Positions 55,040-62,815 of a stretch of 64,000 nucleotides of DNA are shown one piece after another (the stretch's first letter is position 1; the number at the start of each line of letters is the position of its first letter). This DNA is from Gardnerella vaginalis 1500E (lineage in GTDB: Bacteria > Actinomycetota > Actinomycetes > Actinomycetales > Bifidobacteriaceae): positions 124,001 to 188,000 of the forward strand of contig NZ_ADES01000014.1 of NCBI RefSeq assembly GCF_000263595.1. Reading direction: 5' to 3'. A model generated the notes under the pieces. The model saw only the letters and a list, made by a program, of their open reading frames with translations. It ran no database searches and was not told the DNA's origin. The position numbers and the translations under genes were made by a program.

Positions 55040-56410
55040 TCATAAACCAAGAATGTCTATAAGCCAATCGGAAGTCTTTTCGCTGTTACCACTCCGCTTG
55101 CGTTTTTTGCGCGAACTAGACTTTTTGACCTTCGGTCGTTTTTTCAGGCGATTTTCAATCGCCTTAGCTTCCTCGCGCTCAAGATCTTCTCTTCGTGCAG
55201 AGCCAGTTACTGCACTATTCTCTTCCCTATCTTCCTCGCTATCTTCTTCCCTATCTTTCGCGCTATCTTTCGTGCTATCTTCTTTACTTTCCTCGCTACC
55301 TTCCTTATCTTCCTTCTTTTTCTTCTTAACAGGCAAACCAGCCCACCAAATGTAGCCACCAACAATACACAGGCTTCCAAAGCACGCAACAATCCACCAC
55401 GGAAATCGCGGAACATCAGGCTTTTTACCACGAAGCGCTTTATCTGCCGCAGGCGTTGGCACCACGCGTTCGCCAGTAACCAAAATGCGCTGCGTGTTGA
55501 TACCAAGCGGCGTACAAGTAATCAGCGTCACCAAATCTTTACCAGGAACGGCTGCAATCTTCTTCGTCTCATCAGGGTTTACAACGATCTTGTCAACAAC
55601 CTTGTAAGTGAGAATCTCGTCGAAAACCTCAATGGTAAAAGTGTCACCTTTTCCAACTTCGTCCAGCCTGGTGAACATTTCCGCACTTGCCAAACCGCGA
55701 TGTCCTGTAATCACAGATCGCGTTCCCTTACCGCCAACCGGAAGCGAAGTTCCACGCAAATGACCAAGACCTTTCAGAAGAGTGGCATCTTCTGTGCCGT
55801 GATACACAGGCAAATCAAGATCAATTTTTTTAATGCGCAAACGAGCCATCAGCCCGTCATCGTTTACTTTCAATTGATCCCAGTAATCCTGGCTCGCATC
55901 GGAAGTAGCTCCGTGAGAAGTTGGTATGTTCGTATTTGCCTCGTAAATAGCACCCGACGAAAGCTTACTGTTATACTCACGAGCGCGACGGAGCTGCTCG
56001 TGCGGAGCAGGAACCGCGTGTGTAATAAGCTTTGCATACTCGGCCGCCACTTCCGACATGTGATACTGGCTTAGCCACATGGCGGCATGCGGGTAAATAA
56101 GAGACGCAAACGACGCAAGCAACAGCAAAGCCGGAACTATGCACGATTTAGAGAATCGCCAGTTTTTTGCGTTGTTGCGCGAGTTTGAGTGGTTTTTTTG
56201 GTTATGATTTTGTTTGCGATATTCTTTTCGATATTCTTTAGTATCGTCTATGAGTTTTGTAACTGATTTAGTTTTTTGGTTTGGACGAGGCTGGAAAATT
56301 TGTGTTTGCGCAAGCTCCCGTCCTTCGTTGCTTTGGCTGTTAAAGGCTTCACTGTCTGCTTTGTTCTTAAAAGAACGTAGCTTACTCAGTCCTCTTTTAT
56401 TGCTGAACAC
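55040..56410 (-). CDS. Class C (pilin-type) sortase
   Basis: The 456-residue sortase has an N-terminal membrane helix near residues 88-108, the lid-like YWDQLKVNDD segment near residue 175, the catalytic His in SVITGHRGL near 236, Cys in TLITCTPLGINT near 295, Arg in ILVTGERV near 312, and a second membrane helix near 340-362. This two-helix layout is class C, which polymerises pilins. The C-terminal 90 residues are a charged tail with repeated KEDS, DREEDSEED and KKRPKVKKSSSRKKRKR segments, longer than usual. The start is GTG with AGAGG upstream. It lies between backbone pilin and adhesin genes. Confidence 0.92.
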   Translation of the reverse strand: MFSNKRGLSKLRSFKNKADSEAFNSQSNEGRELAQTQIFQPRPNQKTKSVTKLIDDTKEYRKEYRKQNHNQKNHSNSRNNAKNWRFSKSCIVPALLLLASFASLIYPHAAMWLSQYHMSEVAAEYAKLITHAVPAPHEQLRRAREYNSKLSSGAIYEANTNIPTSHGATSDASQDYWDQLKVNDDGLMARLRIKKIDLDLPVYHGTEDATLLKGLGHLRGTSLPVGGKGTRSVITGHRGLASAEMFTRLDEVGKGDTFTIEVFDEILTYKVVDKIVVNPDETKKIAAVPGKDLVTLITCTPLGINTQRILVTGERVVPTPAADKALRGKKPDVPRFPWWIVACFGSLCIVGGYIWWAGLPVKKKKKEDKEGSEESKEDSTKDSAKDREEDSEEDREENSAVTGSARREDLEREEAKAIENRLKKRPKVKKSSSRKKRKRSGNSEKTSDWLIDILGL

Positions 56411-56539
56411 AATTTTTCCAGCCTCTCAACATACTAAACAACAACACAAAACTCATAGACTCGTGCAAAAGTTACGCAACTGCGTGGTTTACTAAGTGCA
56501 ACTAGAGTCGCGAAACTAAGCTGCGGGTGGGTGCGTGGT

Positions 56540-56790
56540 TTGCGTGCTTGGTGTGGCGTGCGCAGCAGCACTAATGTTAGCGGTCACTAAGCAACAAATA
56601 GTCGCCGTTTGCAAAGCAATGGTGCAAAGCTTCTGGAACTTTGACGGAGAATGTCCGGCAATTGTTGTCGTTTTTGCTACTTTTGACCACAAACGCCGTG
56701 TAATTTCCCGGCAAATGTTGTCGTTTTTGCGTTGTTCGGAAACATTTGACGTAGATTTCCTGCGCTTGCGCTACACCTGACCGCGCAACT
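56540..56790. repeat. Degenerate dispersed repeat, copy 2
   Basis: GTGCTTGGTGTGGCGTGCGC, CAGCAGCACTAATGTTAGCG and GTTTGCAAAGCAATGGTGCA resemble the block at 23334-23600. The copy lies in the gap between the sortase and pilin genes (56411-56898). The gap has no credible gene. Confidence 0.55.
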
Positions 56791-56802
56791 AATCTGCTCA
56801 AA

Positions 56803-56843
56803 CCGGTTGCACAGCTTGTTTCGAAATCAAACTGTGCAACCGG
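56803..56843 (-). terminator. Hairpin after the pilin gene (partial terminator)
   Basis: Perfect 12-bp arms CCGGTTGCACAG and CTGTGCAACCGG with a 17-base loop lie about 55 bases after the pilin stop. The reverse strand continues TTTGAGC, only a short T-run. It could cut transcription partly, so that more pilin than sortase/adhesin is made. Confidence 0.6.
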
Positions 56844-56898
56844 CAAAGCAAATCAGCTGAACAATCATCAAAGCAACTAACCAGCCGATTGAGTTTTA

Positions 56899-58659
56899 CT
56901 ACTGCTCTTGCTCCTTGCGACGCTTCATTACAATGTAGAAGAACGTGCCGCCCAAACCAAGAACACCGCAAAGCGTCAAAATCACCAAGCCGCGAGCACC
57001 AGTCATAGGCAGCGCTTTAAGGATCTTTTCGAGAGAAGTAGACTTCTTGTTGTTGATCTTCAAAGTGTTAGCTTTATCTTCTGCACCAGCAGTAAGATTC
57101 ACACAATGAAGTTTGTTATCAAGTTCAAATCCATCTGGAGCAGTAGTTTCAACTGCGCAATAAACGTGTGAAACTTTATCAGCATTACCCACGAAGAATG
57201 AATCAGAAGCATTACCTTTATCGTCAGTTGCAGCCATCGTGCGAACTTTGTCAGTAGTCGTTATTAAATCAGTACCAGCAGCTTCAACTGTCTTACCATT
57301 AAGATTGTCTACAGTCTTACCTGCAGCAGCTTCATACACATTGAAGATTGCACCCTTCAAAGGATTACCATTCTTATTAGTAATGTCATCACTCAATCCA
57401 ACCTTATCAATGGTGAGCTTAGCAAAATTAGTGGTATCTCCACCTTCGTGAGGATGATCTGGGTCTTCCTTACATGGCTTATCTTTAGTTGGAACGCAGC
57501 TTGGAGTTTTATCTCCATCGCCGGTTGCTACACCATCTACATCAGTGTTTATATTGTTCTTAATATTTCCAGGAGCAATAACTGTTGTTACAACTGTTGC
57601 TGTAAGTTTGCCACCAACTTTTGCAGAAGCCTTAGCCAAACCAGTTTTAGTGAGCTTAACGCGAATCCACTTGACAGTCTTGAGTTTTTCAGCACTGGAT
57701 AAATCAGTAACCTCAGTTGGATTATCACCAATTGAAGAATATGCTTTAACTTCGTAATCTGTTGCAGTTAGCGTATCAGCATTATTACCATCTTTATCAG
57801 TAACCTTCACATCTTTAACACTGTTATAGTTCAAGAAGTCTGTGTTAATCGGGTCAGTGAATGAAACATTGGTATATGTGCTGCCACCATCTTTGATAGC
57901 AGTAAGTGGAATGGAAATATCCCAGCCCATCGTTGTATTAGTTCCATCAATGAATGGCTTGTTTGGATCAGCCTGAGCTTTCTTCTCTACCTTGCTGGAG
58001 CTAACGTCGTTCTTTGGATAAATCTTTAAGTTGTAAAGCCAACTATGAGTCTGCGTATCAGGAAGAGGAACCGTTACAAGGAATGGATTAACTTGCTTAG
58101 TAACCTTAATAGGCTTTCCATCTTTCTTAGGCGCACTATTAGCCAAGTCTTCTTCTACCAGGTACAAGCCGTACGTAGTACCAAGATTGAATGTTGTAGA
58201 GCCATCTGCAGCAGTTTCTTGTTCTTTAATGTCTGCATCAGTCGTAGAAACCTTCAAACCAGCATCAGTCAAAGCCTGACTAGCAGTTTTATTTTCAGTC
58301 GTTAAATTCTTGATGGCTTCCCAACCAGATGTATTAGACAAATCAATCTTGTTGCTTTTAGAATCAAGAATTGGAGTAAGCTTGAACTTCACTCCTGAAA
58401 TTGGTTTTTGTGTGGCTGGAATATTCTTATACGCTTTACCATTATTCCTATCCTTGGTCTCAGGACCTTCATATTTATAAATAGTGATAGAAGTTTTCTG
58501 CCCAGTTTTAATATTCGCGGTGTTTTCACCTTGAGCAGGAGTAGTAGTCGGCGTATTTTCAGCCCAGGCGACTGAGCCGGCGACGCAGCAGGTGCAGAGT
58601 GTGCAGGTTGCGGCAAGCATTGCCACAGCCTGTTTTAATGAAATTTTGTTTAGACGCAT
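56899..58659 (-). CDS. Pilus backbone subunit (LPMTG, isopeptide-type pilin)
   Basis: The 586-residue protein has a signal peptide (LAATCTLCTCCVAGSVAWAEN), a pilin motif LYNLKIYPKN near residue 208 whose lysine links subunits, an E-box YCAVETTAPDGFEL near residue 498 for isopeptide bonds, and LPMTGARG near residue 550 with a membrane helix and KRRKEQEQ tail. These are hallmarks of sortase-assembled (SpaA/FimA) backbone pilins. Strong TTGTTA-17-TATAAT promoter upstream. It is first in the pilus locus, before the class C sortase and giant adhesin. Confidence 0.93.
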   Translation of the reverse strand: MRLNKISLKQAVAMLAATCTLCTCCVAGSVAWAENTPTTTPAQGENTANIKTGQKTSITIYKYEGPETKDRNNGKAYKNIPATQKPISGVKFKLTPILDSKSNKIDLSNTSGWEAIKNLTTENKTASQALTDAGLKVSTTDADIKEQETAADGSTTFNLGTTYGLYLVEEDLANSAPKKDGKPIKVTKQVNPFLVTVPLPDTQTHSWLYNLKIYPKNDVSSSKVEKKAQADPNKPFIDGTNTTMGWDISIPLTAIKDGGSTYTNVSFTDPINTDFLNYNSVKDVKVTDKDGNNADTLTATDYEVKAYSSIGDNPTEVTDLSSAEKLKTVKWIRVKLTKTGLAKASAKVGGKLTATVVTTVIAPGNIKNNINTDVDGVATGDGDKTPSCVPTKDKPCKEDPDHPHEGGDTTNFAKLTIDKVGLSDDITNKNGNPLKGAIFNVYEAAAGKTVDNLNGKTVEAAGTDLITTTDKVRTMAATDDKGNASDSFFVGNADKVSHVYCAVETTAPDGFELDNKLHCVNLTAGAEDKANTLKINNKKSTSLEKILKALPMTGARGLVILTLCGVLGLGGTFFYIVMKRRKEQEQ

Positions 58660-58726
58660 ATTCCCTCTCTTCTTGTAGGAACGTCTTGTTTTGGTTTACA
58701 TTTTGTTTTCGGCTTGCAAAAAGCTA

Positions 58727-58755
58727 ATTATAACAATGTTATGATGTAATAACAA
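58727..58755 (-). promoter_or_regulatory. Promoter of the pilin gene
   Basis: On the reverse strand TTGTTA (58750-58755) and a perfect TATAAT (58727-58732) are 17 bases apart. The -10 box is 68 bases upstream of the pilin ATG; GAGAGGGA is the ribosome site. A homopolymer of G (reverse strand) lies about 157 bases upstream of the -35. Confidence 0.75.
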
Positions 58756-58911
58756 ATTTTAAGAAAGTTACTGCAAAAACCTTGTTGTTTTTAGCAATTT
58801 GTAGCAAGTTGGACGCGAGCGCTCAACTATGAGTAAATACAAGTTTAATCGTAAACAAGACACAAAAATAGGCATATTGCGCATATAAACAAATGTTTAT
58901 ACTTTTAAGCA

Positions 58912-58922
58912 CCCCCCCCCCC
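58912..58922. repeat. Homopolymer of 11 C (G on the pilin strand)
   Basis: An uninterrupted run of 11 C lies in the 763-base gap upstream of the pilin gene. Such tracts vary in length by slipped pairing and are known to switch pilus genes in bifidobacteria. Here it lies upstream of the promoter, not in the gene; the rest of this gap has only the hairpin array and A+T-rich sequence. Confidence 0.9.
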
Positions 58923-59047
58923 GCGACGAACAGAATCCCTGTATATCAATGCTTTTGATGGTGTCATCATGCAAGACGCTGCTTATTTATTTGCATTTTT
59001 TCTTTTCAAAATTTTCACAAACTTTCACAAATCAAAATTCGGCGTGT

Positions 59048-59310
59048 CGCATTAGAGTATCGAGAAGCAACACAGCGCGCTTCTCGATACACTAATGCGG
59101 CAGCGCTTGCTCAGCGTGGAAAGCCCAGTGGGCTTTCCACGCAAGCGCGCACACGATTACGCTTTCTTTATACTCTTAAGAAAGCGTAATCCGACGAGCA
59201 ATAATCCAATAAAACACCAATATAATTGATTCGCTTTTCGCTTAAGCGTGGCGCGAAAAGCGACCCAATGCGGTAGCGACGACTCAATGCAGCGCTCAGG
59301 CAGGTCGTAT
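59048..59310. repeat. Hairpin array upstream of the pilus locus
   Basis: Four hairpins: 59048-59099 (8+12 bp arms), 59103-59148 (8-bp outer, 5-base bulge, 11-bp inner, loop AGT), 59155-59191 (14-bp arms) and 59231-59263 (10-bp arms). The second matches the geometry of those at 45119 and 45258. GCAGCGCTCAGGCA near 59293 is shared with the array at 45061-45360. No gene lies here. Confidence 0.85.
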
Positions 59311-59422
59311 GTTAATAAGGTGTGATTAATTGCGCATTATGATATAAAATTTCATATAAGACAACAGTTAACAAAACTTACGCAATATACTGCGCGCATA
59401 AGCAATACGAGGAGGAAGCAGA

Positions 59423-59825
59423 ATGACAAATAATATTGCATCTTCTCATTCGCTTGCCACTGACACGTCCGAACTAACGCCAATTGTAGTTAAATCTGTG
59501 CGAAAAAATAGCGCGCAAATTAGGCATAGACGAGCTGTACCTTTTTGGCTCGGTCGCGCGAAACGCATCAAACCGCTATTCGGACGTTGACTTCATTTAC
59601 CAAATTCACAACGATCCAAACCTGCCGTCGCCGCAATCGACTATCGAAGAAGCGAGAAAAAAGCAAGAATTGCGCTTAGCTCTGTCCGAATGTTTAGGAA
59701 GAAAAGTGGATCTTGTAAACAAAGATTACGTAACAAAACCACTTTGCAATGGCGGAGATGCAGAATTGCAAAGAAAAGCGTTCGTTACAGCAATCAACAA
59801 ACAGCCAATCTACAAAATAATTTAA
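59423..59825 (+). pseudogene. Frameshifted MNT-type nucleotidyltransferase
   Basis: The start (ATG 59423) has a strong AGGAGG site. The first frame gives about 27 sensible residues and stops early; after an A6 run at 59503-59508 the next frame encodes the nucleotidyltransferase core LGIDELYLFGSVARNASN followed by YSDVDF, with the GSxAR and DVD catalytic motifs, and runs to 59825. Dropping one A would give one intact 133-residue protein. This family is the antitoxin half of MNT/HEPN toxin-antitoxin pairs; no HEPN partner is recognised next to it. It may be inactive, slippage-controlled, or affected by a sequencing error. Confidence 0.8.
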
Positions 59826-59879
59826 CGAGAGAGCTAACGCAGGATTTGACGCATAAGAATAAGGTAAAAAATGAGACCC

Positions 59880-59944
59880 TAACGCAGCGCGCCAACTGCG
59901 CCAGTAACAAAAAAGCGACATTATCCGTTACTAACGCAGCGCGC
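59880..59944. repeat. Palindromic repeat family B, about one unit
   Basis: TAACGCAG, then CTGCGCCAGTAAC and GTTACTAACGCAG arms at 59896-59939, form a hairpin. The unit matches the tandem copies at 62672-62815. It separates the MNT gene remnant from the ORF6N gene. Nothing else is seen in this 220-base gap. Confidence 0.85.
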
Positions 59945-60048
59945 GAAAACAGCTCTATAATTTGCTGCAATTAAAAAAAAAGACGATAGATTTTTACTTC
60001 TACCGCCTTGCTTGGAATCCATACAACTTTCTAGCCCATTCCCGTATA

Positions 60049-61134
60049 TCAAATTTTCAAATTCTTATTGTTTAACATTCCCCCAAACATTGCATGATAC
60101 ATATCCTTCGATGATTCTTCTATCTTGGTAATACTCGATATTTTATTTCCAGCATCCTTTGATGATGCTCCACAAAGATAAAAGGCTTCATTTTCTGCCC
60201 CAAAGTCTATTGCAATATATCTATCGTGGTATTTTTTATCAGCTACCTTCAGATTCAAATCTACATTAGGATAATCTTTTCTAAAATCATCTAAAATATT
60301 TTTCGTAAGCATATCTTTATTTCTTACATTATCGCTAAAAACTATGATTCGCGTGTTATCTCTTGCAGCCCTTAAAAGTTCCAACGTTTTAAGCCCTATA
60401 TAGTTATCTATAACATAAATGCTTTTCTTTGCTGACTTATATATTTTTGTGTAGGCAACGTCCGCTTCTATCTTATCCCCATTCAGCAAAAGAAAATGCT
60501 TGTAAGTGCTACTATCTATAAAATTATCCATCACTTTTTTCAAATCTTCTTTTGTTGCTAGGGTGATAATTTTATTATTCATATTTGCTATTTCTTTTGA
60601 ATGCTGCATTATGTTATTTGTATTTTGATTTGTTTGCAATAACAGTTGCGACATTTCTTTTGAGCTAAGAAAGTCTCTATTCTCAATAATGAAGTCTTTC
60701 ATCTGCTTAAACATTCGTATTAAAGCTCGACTTTGCCTAATCGCAAGTTCTCCCCTTAATACAGTCATAAGCATATAGATGCCCTGTTCCGTAAAAGCGT
60801 AGGGATTGTATTTAATGTTACTGCCTCTGCCTTGCACTTTGTTAAAGGTCGCAAAATGCGACCTTGAAAGTTCATATACTTGCCCATTGTTCAAGGTGCC
60901 AAAATGGCACCTTGAAAGTTCATATACTTCCTCATCGGTTAGCCGGAACATAAAATCATCCCCTTCAAATTTTTCAATATTCCTTTTAACCTGTTCGTTA
61001 AATCTTTTTGTAGAATATCCATAAATTTCAGCAAGTTCAAAATCAAGCATAACTTTTTGATTTCTTATATGGTAAATCTTACTTTTAAGCGTAGTTTCAT
61101 CTATTATCGCAATCTCTTTATTCTCTTCTGCCAT
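60049..61134 (-). CDS. ORF6N-domain protein with PLD-like C-terminal domain
   Basis: About 361 residues. The N-terminal ORF6N/KilA-type DNA-binding domain (KVMLDFELAEIYGYSTKRFN, NPYAFTEQGIYMLMTVLRG) is common in phage and mobile-element proteins. Between them a 16-residue unit is duplicated: VYELSRCHFGTLNNGQ then VYELSRSHFATFNKVQ. The C-terminal half has KYHDRYIAIDFG and LCGASSKDAGNK, a PLD-like pattern. The gene is A+T-rich compared with its neighbours, suggesting transfer. The ATG at 61132-61134 has GGAGG upstream; TTG 12 bases earlier is in frame. Function is unknown; DNA binding and nucleic-acid handling are suggested by domains only. Confidence 0.85.
   Translation of the reverse strand: MAEENKEIAIIDETTLKSKIYHIRNQKVMLDFELAEIYGYSTKRFNEQVKRNIEKFEGDDFMFRLTDEEVYELSRCHFGTLNNGQVYELSRSHFATFNKVQGRGSNIKYNPYAFTEQGIYMLMTVLRGELAIRQSRALIRMFKQMKDFIIENRDFLSSKEMSQLLLQTNQNTNNIMQHSKEIANMNNKIITLATKEDLKKVMDNFIDSSTYKHFLLLNGDKIEADVAYTKIYKSAKKSIYVIDNYIGLKTLELLRAARDNTRIIVFSDNVRNKDMLTKNILDDFRKDYPNVDLNLKVADKKYHDRYIAIDFGAENEAFYLCGASSKDAGNKISSITKIEESSKDMYHAMFGGMLNNKNLKI
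60845..60913. repeat. Two 21-base palindromes 48 bp apart inside the ORF6N gene
   Basis: AAGGTCGC-AAAAT-GCGACCTT (60845-60865) and AAGGTGCC-AAAAT-GGCACCTT (60893-60913) have perfect 8-bp arms. They are the same place in each 48-bp (16-codon) tandem unit. The arms differ at two positions but changed in both halves, so pairing is kept. Confidence 0.9.
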
Positions 61135-61190
61135 GGTGCCCTCCAAAATTATCTAAATCTCTTGCCAAAACAACCAACCAGCAACACTCA

Positions 61191-61276
61191 CACAGAACGC
61201 CAACTGCACCAGTAACGAAAAAACGCATCTATCCGTTACGCACGCAGTACGCCGACTGCGTCAGTAACAAAAAAAA
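61191..61276. repeat. Palindromic repeat family B, about 1.7 units
   Basis: Two CAACTGC/CGACTGC...CAGTAAC segments, with CCGTTACGCACGCAG between, match the family B arms. They lie between the ORF6N gene and the split AbiEi-like gene. Confidence 0.85.
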
Positions 61277-61308
61277 CGGTAAAGCGTGCGCATTCTAAGC
61301 GCCCGCTC

Positions 61309-62145
61309 TCATCCAACGCGCATAATCCGCGGCACACCAGCCTCAACAAGCTTCCGCTCAAGATTCTTAACGCCAACAACATCCGCAAAATTAAAACGCA
61401 CAATCTTACTCACGCCGCACTCCCTAAAAAGCACCGACTCACGCTCAGCCTGCCTATCAATATTGCGATTAATAGCGGCCTGATTGTAGGAATTACGCAA
61501 CATTTGAGTATCAGCCGAAGAATTAAAGTTGATATTCGCATGCGTCGAATTAGTCGAATCAACAAAATACTTGTCATACCCATCAAGCTCGCCAACAATC
61601 AGGCCACCGCCTGAAACCCGCCACAAAAAATCACACCTATACTTAACCCTGGAATTAGACGCAACAAACTCATGCTGTAACGCAGGCACCATAAACCCAA
61701 GATCAATCATCGTGCCGCGCGCGAAAGACTCGCCACCATTCTCGCTTAAACCATTCTGAAAAAAGCAAAGGCGACGCAACCTAAAAATAGGATCCGCATT
61801 ACTGCCGAAACCAGCTACACAGCTATACACAAAACCGTTGCCAACTACACCACTACCGCCAACACCAACAGCACCATCTCTTCCACCGTCTCTTCCGCCA
61901 TCTCTTCTTTCGCAAATCTCAAGAACCTTGTTAAAGTTCACGTTATCGCGCGCAGCAGAATCAAAAATCGGCAAAGCAGCCCTAAAACTCAAACTGTTAG
62001 CAGCATCAAAAAGCAGAGTACTTTTGTCAACAACATGACTTCTAATCTCATAACTTACCCTGTCACTTGAATGCGGAAGCGTAATAAGCTGACCATCATA
62101 TTTGCGACTCGGCTGCACAATACGCACGTCGTCGCTAGTAGCCAT
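61309..62145 (-). CDS. DUF559/PD-(D/E)XK-like C-terminal half of a split AbiEi-type protein
   Basis: The 278-residue product carries RYRCDFLWRVS-type and VGELDGYDKYFVD motifs near residue 200 and an ERESVLFRECGVSKIVRFNF end, as in the endonuclease-like half of AbiEi-DUF559 proteins of bifidobacteria. It has SENGGESFARGTMIDLGF before it. The GGRDGGRDG repeat near residue 80 comes from 12-bp units. It starts at ATG 62145 with AAAGGAG upstream and overlaps the preceding frame by 11 bases. In relatives both halves are usually one protein, so this is a split gene, possibly still made as two chains. Confidence 0.7.
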   Translation of the reverse strand: MATSDDVRIVQPSRKYDGQLITLPHSSDRVSYEIRSHVVDKSTLLFDAANSLSFRAALPIFDSAARDNVNFNKVLEICERRDGGRDGGRDGAVGVGGSGVVGNGFVYSCVAGFGSNADPIFRLRRLCFFQNGLSENGGESFARGTMIDLGFMVPALQHEFVASNSRVKYRCDFLWRVSGGGLIVGELDGYDKYFVDSTNSTHANINFNSSADTQMLRNSYNQAAINRNIDRQAERESVLFRECGVSKIVRFNFADVVGVKNLERKLVEAGVPRIMRVG

Positions 62146-62587
62146 CCTGCTCCTTTCCAGTTGCGCCAATACGATGCAATTGCGGATTATCGTGCGTAGA
62201 TTTGTTAGTTTTTGAGCGAATATAAATCTGCGTCGGAAGCGTTTGTAAATTCGTTTTCTGTAAATCATGTTTACTGCCAACAAGCAGCGTGTCATAATCT
62301 TCAACAACATCATAACCTAATAAAGCTGCCCCACTCGTAACAGTAAACTTCCAATCCGGATAAAGATCCATCAATGAAAGCGCTACGTGACGTATGCGTT
62401 CTGACGTATATAGCTTCTGCCAGTACTCAGTTCGCGCGTAAAGATTACGAAAAGTGCGCACAAAAGTGCCGCTTTTCACGCATCTATACGCATACTGTTT
62501 TTGAGCTGCGTTAATAGGTAGGATGCATCGATGCTCTATTTCGGCATCTCTTATCATGCGTATCGTTTCGTTGTTAGTTTTAGGCAT
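62135..62587 (-). CDS. AbiEi-like N-terminal half of a split protein
   Basis: The 150-residue product has CILPINAAQKQYAYRCVKSG, an AbiEi-like winged-helix start, then LYARTEYWQKLYTSERIRHV and TSGAALLGYDVVEDY, typical of the first part of the family that ends in a DUF559-like domain. AbiEi antitoxins belong to type IV toxin-antitoxin systems in other hosts. No toxin gene is seen next to it. It stops inside the start region of the next frame, consistent with a -1/+1 frameshift of an ancestral single gene. Confidence 0.7.
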   Translation of the reverse strand: MPKTNNETIRMIRDAEIEHRCILPINAAQKQYAYRCVKSGTFVRTFRNLYARTEYWQKLYTSERIRHVALSLMDLYPDWKFTVTSGAALLGYDVVEDYDTLLVGSKHDLQKTNLQTLPTQIYIRSKTNKSTHDNPQLHRIGATGKEQDGY

Positions 62588-62671
62588 ACTACTGAGATTA
62601 TTCGATAATACGATGAATAAACAATAAATTTACAGCATTGTGGTTAAAAGGTATTTAAGGACGATTCATGT

Positions 62672-62815
62672 GTTACTTGCGCAGAACGTCAACTGCACCA
62701 GTAACGAAAAAGCGACATTATACGTTACTAACGCAGAACACCAACTGCGTGAGTAACAAAAAAGCAACATTATACGTTACTAACGCAGAACACCAACTGC
62801 GCCAGTAACAAAAAA
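62672..62815. repeat. Palindromic repeat family B, 2.7 units of 52 bp
   Basis: TAACGCAG starts recur at 62729 and 62781, 52 bases apart, with CTGC...CAGTAAC and GTTAC arms. An earlier partial unit starts near 62675. The last unit's A-run is also the T-run of the rpoC terminator on the reverse strand. Confidence 0.9.

Noticed and set aside
58660-59040. A broken gene across the homopolymer
   Set aside because: All three reverse frames stop within short distance on both sides of the run, and no frame joins into a recognisable protein; only very small frames exist.
59690-59974. Open frame of 94 codons after the MNT gene
   Set aside because: It is a different frame over the 3' part of the nucleotidyltransferase remnant and then reads through the family B repeat; no ribosome site or family match.
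62672-62815. Regularly spaced repeats that could be a CRISPR array
   Set aside because: The whole 52-bp unit is repeated, with no unique spacers, and no cas genes are near. The same holds for the 27668 and 42037 arrays.
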